From Planctomycetota bacterium (GTDB lineage Bacteria; Planctomycetota; Phycisphaerae; Phycisphaerales; SM1A02): DNA of 14,375 bases. A program made the position numbers and the translations under genes. Position 1 is the stretch's first letter. Each line of letters starts with the position of its first letter. Where the stretch lies: contig RFOC01000031.1 in assembly GCA_009926815.1 (NCBI GenBank), positions 1-14,375 on the forward strand, written 5' to 3'. This document shows, piece by piece, positions 6,782 to 14,375 of this stretch. The notes below the pieces were generated by a model. The model was not told the origin of the DNA. It saw only the letters and a list, made by a program, of their open reading frames with translations, and searched no databases.

Positions 6782-8569
6782 TCAGCCGCCCAGCGATCGC
6801 CGCAGTTCGCGGATGGCATCCAGTCGCTCGAAGAAGATCTCCACCAGTTCCGGGTCGAAGTGGCGCCCGGCGTGGGCTCGAATCTCCTCCAGCACGCGCC
6901 GCTCCTCCCAGGCCGGCTTGTAGCAGCGCTCGCTGGCCAGCGCATCCACCACGTCGGCCAGTCCAACGATCCGCGCGAACAGCGGGATCTCCAGGCCCTT
7001 CTTCCCGCCGGTCCGCGGCAGTCCGGTCGCGGGATCCGGAATGGGATGGCCATGCACATCCACGTGTCCGGGGTAGCCCGATCCGTCCCATCGTTCGTGG
7101 TGATTCAGGGCCACGTCGCGGGCCACCTCGTCCACCTCGGTGGGGTTGTCCAGGAAGAAGCTCGCGCCGATGATCACGTGGCGCTTGACCTCGGCGAACT
7201 CCTCCGGCGTCAGCGCCACGCCTCGCGGCTTCTTCAGGATGCGGTTGTCGATGCCCACCTTGCCCACGTCGTGCAGCTTCGCGGCGATGCGGAGCCGGTC
7301 GCGCTGACGCTCGAACGCGGGTCCCTCCAGGCCGCGCCGCTGGGCCCAGCCCTCGAAGAGGATCGCGGACATGCCCGCCACCTTCTCGGTGTGCCGGCCC
7401 GTCTCGTCTGGATCGATCGTCTCCGTCATGCGGAGCATGCGGTTGATGATGCTCTCGGTCAGCTGGGTCCGCTCGATCGCCACCGTGGCCATGCTGGCGA
7501 AGTGACCCAGCAGCGCCACGTCATCGTCGTTGAATCGCTGGCGAGAGCGACCATCCGATCCCATGGCGTTCATCACCTGCAGCACGCCGACCACGCGACC
7601 CATGCTGGTCCGCAGGGGCATCGCCAGCACGCTCCGTGTCCGGTAGCCGGTCATCTGGTCGAAGCTGCGATCGAATCGGTAGGGCGCGCGAGCGTCCAGC
7701 TCGTACGCGTCCGCCAGATTCACCGTCTCGCCGCTGGCGCTCACCCAGCCCGCGATGGAGCCATCGCCCACGGGAAGCAGGAAGCTGCTGAAGCGGGGCG
7801 CCTCGCCGGCGTCGCGATCCAGCGTGTCGTTCTGCGCGTAGGCGAACCGGAGCAGCTTGCCCTCGCGGATGTAGATGGTGCCCGCATCCGCGTGGATCAG
7901 GCGCCGGCCCTCCTTCAGGATGCGATCCATGAGCACGTGGAAGTCCTGGAGCTTGTTGAGTTCCATGGCCACCTGCACCAGCCCCTCGACCCGGCTTCGC
8001 TGCGTGTGCTGGTCGGTCTGCAGCGAATGCCGCATGTGGTCGACCAACCGCTGCGCCTCCTCCAGCTCGCGTCCGCGCTCGCGGAGTCGGACCTGCAGGC
8101 GATGCAGCGAGGCCTCGTTCTCCTGGTCACGGATGGCCGCGTTGGCCAGGCGTGCAAGGGTCTTCAGCCGCGACTGCAGCTCCTCCGGATCCACGCCGCG
8201 GTGGGCCACGTCCTCCACGCCCACGGCGATGGCGGCCGCCCGGGCCAGCGGATCCGGCGTGGGCGAGAGCGCCAGCGTGGGCAGAGGTCGGGTCTCGGGC
8301 GCCGCCTGCAGGTGTCGCAGCAGGTCGAAGGGACCCGGATCACCGCCCGAGATGTCCACCACGATCACGCTGGCCGCCATGCGGACGATCCGCTCGAACG
8401 CGACGTCGGAGCGAGGCAGCTGCCGCACCTCGAAGTCCTCGCGGTCGCACGCGTCCCGCAGCAGGTCCATGGTCCACGCCTCGTCGGAGACCAGGGCCAC
8501 CAGCACGCGGTCCCATCCCTCGCGGCGTCCCTGGCTCGGTGGGGTTCCTCCGGCACTTCCGTCGGGCAT
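6782..8569 (-). CDS. Receiver-like, GAF and HD-GYP domain protein (predicted c-di-GMP phosphodiesterase)
   Basis: A 595-residue cytoplasmic protein that heads the chemosensory operon. Residues 21-140 form a receiver-like domain with phospho-acceptor D72 (VIVVDIS) and S102, but with S28 for the first pocket acid and R124 where the conserved lysine belongs. A probable coiled coil (about 145-205) leads to a GAF domain (about 205-365, including GWVSASGETVNL and VLAMPLR). The HD-GYP domain (about 370-590) looks complete: RHTEKV (H393), KLHDVGKVG (H433-D434), H464, NHHERWDGSGYP (H490-H491, GYP 498-500) and LADVVDAL (D538). About 18 extra residues separate GYP from the next conserved strand. HD-GYP proteins hydrolyse c-di-GMP to pGpG or GMP. 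The ATG at 8569 is only 25 nt from the divergent gene's start. Confidence 0.93.
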   Translation of the reverse strand: MPDGSAGGTPPSQGRREGWDRVLVALVSDEAWTMDLLRDACDREDFEVRQLPRSDVAFERIVRMAASVIVVDISGGDPGPFDLLRHLQAAPETRPLPTLALSPTPDPLARAAAIAVGVEDVAHRGVDPEELQSRLKTLARLANAAIRDQENEASLHRLQVRLRERGRELEEAQRLVDHMRHSLQTDQHTQRSRVEGLVQVAMELNKLQDFHVLMDRILKEGRRLIHADAGTIYIREGKLLRFAYAQNDTLDRDAGEAPRFSSFLLPVGDGSIAGWVSASGETVNLADAYELDARAPYRFDRSFDQMTGYRTRSVLAMPLRTSMGRVVGVLQVMNAMGSDGRSRQRFNDDDVALLGHFASMATVAIERTQLTESIINRMLRMTETIDPDETGRHTEKVAGMSAILFEGWAQRRGLEGPAFERQRDRLRIAAKLHDVGKVGIDNRILKKPRGVALTPEEFAEVKRHVIIGASFFLDNPTEVDEVARDVALNHHERWDGSGYPGHVDVHGHPIPDPATGLPRTGGKKGLEIPLFARIVGLADVVDALASERCYKPAWEERRVLEEIRAHAGRHFDPELVEIFFERLDAIRELRRSLGG

Positions 8570-8594
8570 CCGGGCATCCTACGCTGGCGCCGCC
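8570..8594. promoter_or_regulatory. 25-nt divergent start region with two overlapping -10-like hexamers
   Basis: Only 25 bases separate the HD-GYP start (minus strand) from the RMD1-like start (plus strand). On the minus strand TAGGAT (8581-8576) is followed by 6 nt and then the ATG. On the plus strand TACGCT (8580-8585) is followed by 9 nt and the ATG. Both fit the loose TANNNT -10 pattern at distances expected for leaderless or near-leaderless transcripts. Neither start has a clear Shine-Dalgarno sequence, and any -35 elements would lie inside the opposing gene. TANNNT is weak evidence alone, and wrong start choices could explain the tight gap. Confidence 0.3.
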
Positions 8595-9695
8595 ATGGCC
8601 TCACCCACCACGCGACTGCAGGGCACCTGCCACATCTTCCTGGCCATGGAGGTCGGGCTCGCCATCGACCTGGCGCAGGCCGAGGCGGTGCTGCGCGGTG
8701 CGGGTCGCATCCGGCTTCCGCTCTCGCGCAATCCGGGCGGCATCGACTGGAGCAGCGCTCCGCTGCGACTCGAGCAGGAGGCTCCGCCCATCGACCTCGA
8801 GGGGCACCGGGTGCAGCCGGTGGTGCAGGTGAGCCTCTACGACTTCGGCGCCGTCAGCCTGGCGTACCGGATCCCGTTCAGCGCGGATGCCGAGGGTCTC
8901 TCGCAGCTCTCCGGATCGGCGGCCAGCCACCCCGCGCTCCAGGCCGACGCAAGGGCCCGGGTGGCCGCCATCCTGCAGTCCATCGGTGCCGCCGTGCAGC
9001 GGCCATGCATGCGCGAGGGCATCGAGGACTACCTGGTCTTCGTCGTGCACCGTGAACCATCGCCCGAGGGCGTCCCCGCGAGCATGGCGCTGGGCGAGGC
9101 GACCGTCGCCGGCATTCTCCGCGCCGAGCCCAGGCGACTCTCCGATCAGGAGGTGCGTGACAGCGTCTCCGCCACGGTGAGCTACGGGCCGGACGACGCG
9201 GCCATCATCGACTGGAACGCCTCGCTGGTCATGGACGCGGAGCCGCAGGCCACGCTCGACGTGCTGGAATTCGCCAACGTGGAGCTGCTCGAGTACCGCC
9301 TGCTCGACGAGCAGCTCGACGCCTCGCTGGAGGAGGCCCAGCGGACGCTCATGCGGCGGCGATCGGCCACGGCCGGCTGGCGGGCGGCGCACCGGGATCT
9401 GGAGCGCCTGGCGGACCTGCAGATGGACGCGGCGCTGCTGTACGAGGAGATCAGCAACGCCCTCAAGCTGCTGGGCGACCAGTTCCTGGCCAGGCTCTAC
9501 CGGGCGGCAAGTCGCCGCATGCATCTGGACGAATGGGAGCGAAGCACGCTGCGGAAGCTGGAGACGCTCGACTCCATCCACGACAAGCTGGCCGCCGAGC
9601 AGGGGACGCGTCGCGCCGAGATGCTCGAGTGGATCATCATCCTGCTCATCGGCGCGGAGATCGTGTTCTCGCTGGTGTCGTTCCTGAAGCCCTGA
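8595..9695 (+). CDS. RMD1/DUF155-like protein with C-terminal membrane anchor
   Basis: A 366-residue protein of uncertain function, coded by the only plus-strand gene in the left two thirds of the window. It has a mainly soluble body with LYDFGAVSLAYRIPF (81-95), EDYLVFVV (144-151) and AIIDWNASLVMD (203-214). A long helical, probably coiled-coil region (about 225-340) follows, then one hydrophobic segment (about 345-364, EWIIILLIGAEIVF) and a two-residue tail. This layout, with an acidic LEW just before a single terminal membrane helix, resembles the RMD1/sporulation (DUF155) family known from yeast mitochondria and many bacteria. I call it similar, not proven. It would face the cytoplasm with a tail anchor. 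Its start has no Shine-Dalgarno sequence; an ATG at codon 18 is an alternative. It ends 8 nt from the convergent tRNA gene. Confidence 0.6.
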   Translation: MASPTTRLQGTCHIFLAMEVGLAIDLAQAEAVLRGAGRIRLPLSRNPGGIDWSSAPLRLEQEAPPIDLEGHRVQPVVQVSLYDFGAVSLAYRIPFSADAEGLSQLSGSAASHPALQADARARVAAILQSIGAAVQRPCMREGIEDYLVFVVHREPSPEGVPASMALGEATVAGILRAEPRRLSDQEVRDSVSATVSYGPDDAAIIDWNASLVMDAEPQATLDVLEFANVELLEYRLLDEQLDASLEEAQRTLMRRRSATAGWRAAHRDLERLADLQMDAALLYEEISNALKLLGDQFLARLYRAASRRMHLDEWERSTLRKLETLDSIHDKLAAEQGTRRAEMLEWIIILLIGAEIVFSLVSFLKP

Positions 9696-9703
9696 CCGGC
9701 CAA

Positions 9704-9788
9704 TGGGACCGGTGGGAGTTGCACCCACACGCCGGTTGCCCGGCCGCGGCTTTTAAGGCCGCTGCGTCTGCTGTTCCGCCACGGTCCC
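9704..9788 (-). tRNA. tRNA-Leu (anticodon UAA)
   Basis: An 85-nt class II tRNA with a perfect 7-bp acceptor stem (GGGACCG with CGGTCCC), discriminator A, a 3-bp D stem, a 5-bp anticodon stem (GCGGC/GCCGC) around the loop CTTAAAA, and a 5-bp T stem (GTGGG/CCCAC). The 17-nt variable region folds as GCCGG-GCAA-CCGGC, a stem capped by a GNRA tetraloop. The long variable arm, A73 and the TAA anticodon identify leucine (codons UUA/UUG). CCA is not encoded. The D loop has AG where GG (18-19) is normal, and the T loop is TGCAACT instead of TTC-type. The gene lies 22 nt after the zwf stop on the same strand and may be co-transcribed with it. Leucine identity is secure; full function is a little less so. 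Confidence 0.9.
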
Positions 9789-9810
9789 GCGGGAAGCGTA
9801 ACCGCCTGCC

Positions 9811-11190
9811 TCAGCCCTCAAGCCGAGGCGCGTGCCAGCCGCCCTCGGGCAGCAGCACCTCGTTGACCGCCTCGGGACCCCAGGTGCCCGGCGGGTATCG
9901 GTGCACCGGCACGGCGTTGCCCAGGATCGGGTCCACGATGCGCCAGGCCTCCTCCACGCAGTCCTGACGGGCGAACAGCGTCTGGTCGCCGCGAAGGGCG
10001 TCCCCCAGCAATCGCTCGTAGGGCGTCATCTCGTCGGGCTGCTGGTCGACCGCCTTCAGTTCCAGTGGCTGGCCCACCATGCGCTCGCCGTCGCTCTTCA
10101 CCTGGATGTTCATGCCGATCTCGATGCGCGGACTGAACAGGAATCGCCAGTAGTTGTGGGGGGGCTTCTGCTCGTTGGGGAACACCACCGCGGGCGGCCG
10201 GTGGAACTCCACGCGCACCTCGGTGGCGGTCATGGGCATGCACTTGCCGGCACGCAGGTAGATGGGCACGCCCTCCCATCGCCAGTTGTCCACGTGCACG
10301 CGGACCGCGGCGTAGGTCTCCACCTGGCTGTTGGGGGCCACGCCCTCCTCCTTCAGGTAGCCCTCGAACTGGCCGCGCACCACGTCGTTGGCCCCCAGCG
10401 TGCGGATGCTTCGGAAGAGCTTGATCTGCTCGTCGCGCACGCGGTCCATGTCGGGCCAGTACGGCGGTTCCATGCACAGGAAGCCCACCACCTGCATGAG
10501 GTGGTTCTCGATCACGTCGCGGATGCAGCCGGCGCTGTCGTAGAAGCGGCCGCGCCCCTCCACGCCGAACTTCTCGGCCATGGTGATCTGGATCTGCTTG
10601 ACGTGCTGTCGGTTCCACAGCGGCTCCAGGAACGCGTTGGCGAAGCGCGTGAACAGGATGTTCTGCGTCGCCTCCTTGCCCAGGTAGTGGTCGATCCGGA
10701 AGATGTCGTGCTCGGCGTAGACCGCGTGCAGCGTGGCGTTGAGCTCCTGGGCCGTCTTCAGGTCGCGGCCAAAGGGCTTCTCCACCACGATGCGGCTGCC
10801 TTCCGCGCAGCCGGCGGCCTTGAGCTGGTTGATGGCCAGGCCGAACACCACCGGTGGAATGGCCAGGTAGTGCAGCGGGTTCTTCGCCCCGCCCAGCGCC
10901 GTGCGCAGCCGCTTGAAGGTCTCCAGGTCGGCGTAGTCGCCGTCCACGTACTGGAAGCGCTCCGTGAAGCGCTTGAAGGCGGCCTCATCGATGCCGCGGC
11001 CGAACTTCGTGATGCCGTCGCGGGCCCGCTCGATGAGCTGCTCGCGGGTCATGCCGCTCTTGGCCACGCCGATCACCGGCGCATCCAGGTGGCCACGCTT
11101 GAACAGCGCCTGGATGGTGTCGAAGGTCTTCTTGTGGGCCAGGTCGCCCGTGGCCCCGAACAGCACCAGCGCGTCGCAGGGAATCGGCAT
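9811..11190 (-). CDS. zwf: Glucose-6-phosphate 1-dehydrogenase
   Basis: A 459-residue enzyme, slightly shorter than the usual 480-510. It oxidises glucose-6-phosphate to 6-phosphogluconolactone with reduction of NAD(P)+, the first step of the oxidative pentose-phosphate pathway, in the cytoplasm. The dinucleotide-binding loop is FGATGDLAHKK (11-21), followed by EKPFGRD (137-143) and the substrate signature RIDHYLGKE (165-173). The predicted catalytic histidine is H230 in RDVIENHLMQ. In GVAKSGMT (41-48) a lysine stands where many family members have the arginine that contacts the NADP 2'-phosphate. The ATG at 11190 has a strong GGGAGG (11195-11200). It follows gnd by 15 nt on the same strand, so the two dehydrogenases are very probably co-transcribed. 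A lactonase (pgl) is not present in the window. Confidence 0.97.
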   Translation of the reverse strand: MPIPCDALVLFGATGDLAHKKTFDTIQALFKRGHLDAPVIGVAKSGMTREQLIERARDGITKFGRGIDEAAFKRFTERFQYVDGDYADLETFKRLRTALGGAKNPLHYLAIPPVVFGLAINQLKAAGCAEGSRIVVEKPFGRDLKTAQELNATLHAVYAEHDIFRIDHYLGKEATQNILFTRFANAFLEPLWNRQHVKQIQITMAEKFGVEGRGRFYDSAGCIRDVIENHLMQVVGFLCMEPPYWPDMDRVRDEQIKLFRSIRTLGANDVVRGQFEGYLKEEGVAPNSQVETYAAVRVHVDNWRWEGVPIYLRAGKCMPMTATEVRVEFHRPPAVVFPNEQKPPHNYWRFLFSPRIEIGMNIQVKSDGERMVGQPLELKAVDQQPDEMTPYERLLGDALRGDQTLFARQDCVEEAWRIVDPILGNAVPVHRYPPGTWGPEAVNEVLLPEGGWHAPRLEG

Positions 11191-11205
11191 GGTTCCTCCC
11201 GGGGC

Positions 11206-12228
11206 TCAGTGCGAGCCCGAAGCCTTCTCGTGGTGTCCGCCGAACTCGAAGCGCATGGCGGAGCACACCTTGTCGGCGAAGAGCGCGTTGCCCCGGCTGC
11301 TGAAGCGCTCGTACAGGGCCGCGGTCAGCACATGCGCTGGCACGCCCTCGTCGATGGCGGCGTCGATGGTCCAGCGACCCTCGCCCGAGTCGCTCACGCG
11401 GCCGCCGAACTGGGCCAGCTGGGGATCCTTGGCCATGGCGTCGGCGGTCAGGTCCAGCAGCCAGCTGGCGATCACGCTGCCACGCCGCCACACCTCGGCG
11501 ATCTCGCCCAGATCGAAGTCGTACTGGTAGGCCTCGGGCTCGCGCAGCGGGGTGGTCTCGGCGTCCTTCTCGCGCTGGACCTTGCCCGCGTTGGCGTTCT
11601 TGAGGATGTTCAGGCCCTCGGCGTACGCGGCCATCAGCCCGTACTCGATGCCGTTGTGCACCATCTTCACGAAGTGACCCGCTCCGCTCTGTCCGCAGTG
11701 CAGGTAGCCCTGCTCGGCGCTGCCGCCGCGGTTGCCCCGACCGGCGGTGACCGGGATGGATCCCTTGCCCGGAGCCAGCGCCTTGAAGATCGGATCCAGC
11801 CGCTGCACGGTGGCGGCCGGACCGCCGATCATCTGGCAGTAGCCGCGTTCCAGGCCCCACACGCCGCCGCTGGTGCCCACGTCCAGGTAGTCGATGCCCT
11901 TGGCCGCCAGTTCCTTCGAGCGGCGGATGTCGTCCTTGTAGTAGCTGTTGCCCCCGTCGATCAGGCAGTCGCCCTTGGCGAGCAGCGGGGCGATCTTGTG
12001 GATGGTCTCATCCACGAAGGCGGCCGGGATCATCATCCACACGGCACGCGGTGCCTCCAGCTTGCCCACCAGGTCCTTCAGGTCCGAGGCGGCGATCGCG
12101 CCCTGGGACGCCAGCTCCTTCACGGCCGCGGCGTTCATGTCCCACACCACCACCTGGTGTCCGGCCTTCAGCAGGCGAAGCGTCATGTTGGCACCCATCC
12201 GGCCCAGGCCGACCATCGCGATCTTCAT
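11206..12228 (-). CDS. gnd: 6-phosphogluconate dehydrogenase (decarboxylating), short GndA type
   Basis: A 340-residue enzyme that oxidatively decarboxylates 6-phosphogluconate to ribulose-5-phosphate. Its length fits the short, often NAD-preferring GndA/YqeC class rather than the roughly 470-residue Gnd class. The Rossmann motif is GLGRMG (7-12), followed by strand VVVWD ending in D30. An acidic residue here usually favours NAD over NADP, as the short class would suggest. Other motifs are GGNSYYKD (92-99), VGTSGG (117-122) and HFVKMVHNGIEYG (185-197), with the expected catalytic K188, H191-N192 and E195. EIAEVWRRGSVIASWLL lies at 242-258. The start ATG has AAGGAG (12234-12239) five bases upstream. 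It sits between coaB (30 nt) and zwf (15 nt). Confidence 0.96.
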   Translation of the reverse strand: MKIAMVGLGRMGANMTLRLLKAGHQVVVWDMNAAAVKELASQGAIAASDLKDLVGKLEAPRAVWMMIPAAFVDETIHKIAPLLAKGDCLIDGGNSYYKDDIRRSKELAAKGIDYLDVGTSGGVWGLERGYCQMIGGPAATVQRLDPIFKALAPGKGSIPVTAGRGNRGGSAEQGYLHCGQSGAGHFVKMVHNGIEYGLMAAYAEGLNILKNANAGKVQREKDAETTPLREPEAYQYDFDLGEIAEVWRRGSVIASWLLDLTADAMAKDPQLAQFGGRVSDSGEGRWTIDAAIDEGVPAHVLTAALYERFSSRGNALFADKVCSAMRFEFGGHHEKASGSH

Positions 12229-12258
12229 GCAGGCTCCTTGGTTCGAGGAAGGCGGAGA

Positions 12259-12924
12259 CTAGCGGATGCTCAGGCGTGCATCGGCCTTCGGGAGCACGCG
12301 GTCCACCAGCCACTTCGCGAACGCGCTCTTCGTGCACGCGCCTTCCTCCGCTCGCTCCACGGCACCATCCGGCCAGACCAGCGTGCCTTCCACCGTGGGG
12401 GCATCCATCGTCTCCAGAGGGTTGGCCACGATGCAGTCCGCCCGCTTGCGAGCCAGCTTGGCCCGGGCCGAGGCGAGCAGGTCAGTCGCCGGTTCCAGCG
12501 CGAACCCCACCACGAACTGGTCAGGCCGAGAGGACAGGGTGCCCAGGATCTCGGGGACCGGCTCCAGCTCGACCAGGGGGGGTGCGTCCGAGCGACGGGT
12601 CTTCCCGGCTCGAACCGTGCGAGGCCGCCAGTCCGCCACGGCCGCCGCCATGATCAGCAGGTCGAATGCCGGCCAATCGGTCCTCAGCAGATCGCGGAGC
12701 TCCTCGGCTGTCCGGAACCGCCGAACGTCGGGAAGCGAATCGAGTCCAGCGGGCTGGCATGGACCGGCCAGCACCCGCACCCCGCACCCTCGTTCCGCAA
12801 GCGCCCGCGCGATTTCCGTGCCCATGCGGCCACTGGATCGGTTCCCGATGAACCGGACCTCGTCCATGGGCTCATGCGTGGGACCCAGCGTCACCAGTGC
12901 TCGAAGGGGTCGTTGGCGGTTCAT
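12259..12924 (-). CDS. coaB: Phosphopantothenate--cysteine ligase (stand-alone CoaB)
   Basis: A 221-residue protein matching only the CoaB half of the bifunctional CoaBC (Dfp) enzyme. It condenses 4'-phosphopantothenate with cysteine in coenzyme A synthesis, in the cytoplasm. Motifs are LVTLGPTHEPMD (10-21), IGNRSSGRMG (26-35), MAAAVADWRP (92-101), GKTRR (107-111, counterpart of GKIKK), GFALE (140-144) and VANPLE (166-171). There is no flavoprotein CoaC decarboxylase domain in front, so that activity must be coded elsewhere. The ATG at 12924 is preceded by AGGA five bases upstream and places the protein start just before the conserved TLGPT strand. The frame remains open upstream across the opposite-strand ATPase gene, but this is a shadow. 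It is followed 30 nt later by gnd and diverges from the GspE-like gene. Confidence 0.93.
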   Translation of the reverse strand: MNRQRPLRALVTLGPTHEPMDEVRFIGNRSSGRMGTEIARALAERGCGVRVLAGPCQPAGLDSLPDVRRFRTAEELRDLLRTDWPAFDLLIMAAAVADWRPRTVRAGKTRRSDAPPLVELEPVPEILGTLSSRPDQFVVGFALEPATDLLASARAKLARKRADCIVANPLETMDAPTVEGTLVWPDGAVERAEEGACTKSAFAKWLVDRVLPKADARLSIR

Positions 12925-12946
12925 CGATGTCCTGGGCTCGGGTCGG

Positions 12947-12975
12947 TTGCGGCAGGCCCGACCATCGCCCATACT
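12947..12975 (+). promoter_or_regulatory. Candidate sigma-70-like promoter for the GspE/PilB gene
   Basis: In the 90-nt divergent gap between coaB and the secretion ATPase gene, TTGCGG (12947-12952) and CATACT (12970-12975) are separated by exactly 17 nt on the plus strand. They lie about 40 nt upstream of the GTG start. They match the consensus at 3 of 6 and 4 of 6 positions. The -10 region sits in one of the few AT-rich patches here (CATACTAAAG). The same patch read on the minus strand gives TAGTAT (12976-12971), a possible -10 for coaB, but I find no well-spaced -35 for it. Confidence 0.35.
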
Positions 12976-13003
12976 AAAGGTTCCGGCCGTTCGCACCCTT
13001 CGC

Positions 13004-13008
13004 AAGGA
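13004..13008 (+). promoter_or_regulatory. Ribosome binding site deciding the GTG start of the GspE/PilB gene
   Basis: AAGGA lies six bases before the GTG at 13015. With the N-terminal ARKLRQKLGEIL that follows, typical of the start of an MshEN domain, it supports this non-ATG start over any internal ATG. Confidence 0.6.
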
Positions 13009-13014
13009 AACACC

Positions 13015-14375
<1,361 letters not shown>

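Noticed and set aside
6782..8569. HD-GYP protein as a substitute chemoreceptor
   Set aside because: It has a coiled coil but no receptor signalling hairpin and no visible methylation helices or membrane segments.
131..8569. Classical flagellar chemotaxis operon
   Set aside because: No cheY, cheZ, cheD or flagellar genes; CheA has a fused receiver, CheR has a TPR-like tail, and there are two CheW proteins in Wsp order.
6653..9055. 800-codon plus-strand open frame
   Set aside because: It is antisense to the HD-GYP and cheW genes, low in recognisable motifs, and explained by high GC in the third codon position.
9695..9713. ACCGG/CCGGT hairpin as a terminator for the RMD1-like gene
   Set aside because: Five base pairs, 9-nt loop, no T-run, and it overlaps the tRNA acceptor stem.

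Overview
The window is GC-rich and densely coded, with short intergenic gaps and several GTG starts. The gene content suggests a free-living aquatic Gram-negative bacterium. A planctomycete of the Phycisphaerae type is my best guess, from the general style of the proteins: a stand-alone CoaB, a GspE/PilB ATPase with an N-terminal MshEN domain, and an RMD1-like membrane protein. This is inference only; no rRNA or marker gene fixes the taxonomy.

Region 1 (1-8569, minus strand) is a single operon for a Wsp-like chemosensory pathway. In order of transcription it holds a GAF/HD-GYP protein with a degenerate receiver, a WspB-like CheW, a WspC-like CheR methyltransferase with a TPR-like tail, a WspD-like CheW, a WspE-like CheA-REC hybrid kinase, a WspF-like CheB methylesterase, a WspR-type receiver fused to a SpoIIE/PP2C phosphatase, and the start of an unidentified gene cut by the left edge. 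Six consecutive junctions are 4-nt ATGA/GTGA overlaps, so the set looks translationally coupled. The main novelty is the output: the receiver closely resembles that of WspR, but the GGDEF diguanylate cyclase is replaced by a PP2C-type phosphatase. The only obvious c-di-GMP enzyme is the HD-GYP protein at the head of the operon, which would degrade rather than make the messenger. No chemoreceptor (WspA) is encoded in the window.

Region 2 (8570-9788) has a divergent gene for a protein with one C-terminal membrane helix, resembling the RMD1/DUF155 family. Its start codon lies only 25 nt from that of the HD-GYP gene. It converges on a tRNA-Leu(UAA) gene with unusual D-loop and T-loop residues.

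Region 3 (9811-12924, minus strand) is a compact coaB-gnd-zwf cluster with the tRNA-Leu just downstream. It encodes phosphopantothenoylcysteine synthetase and the two oxidative pentose-phosphate dehydrogenases.

Region 4 (13015 to the right edge, plus strand) is a type II secretion/type IV pilus assembly ATPase (GspE/PilB family), cut by the window end. It diverges from coaB across a 90-nt promoter region. There is no stretch above 300 nt without a gene, and I see no insertion sequence, CRISPR array or prophage.
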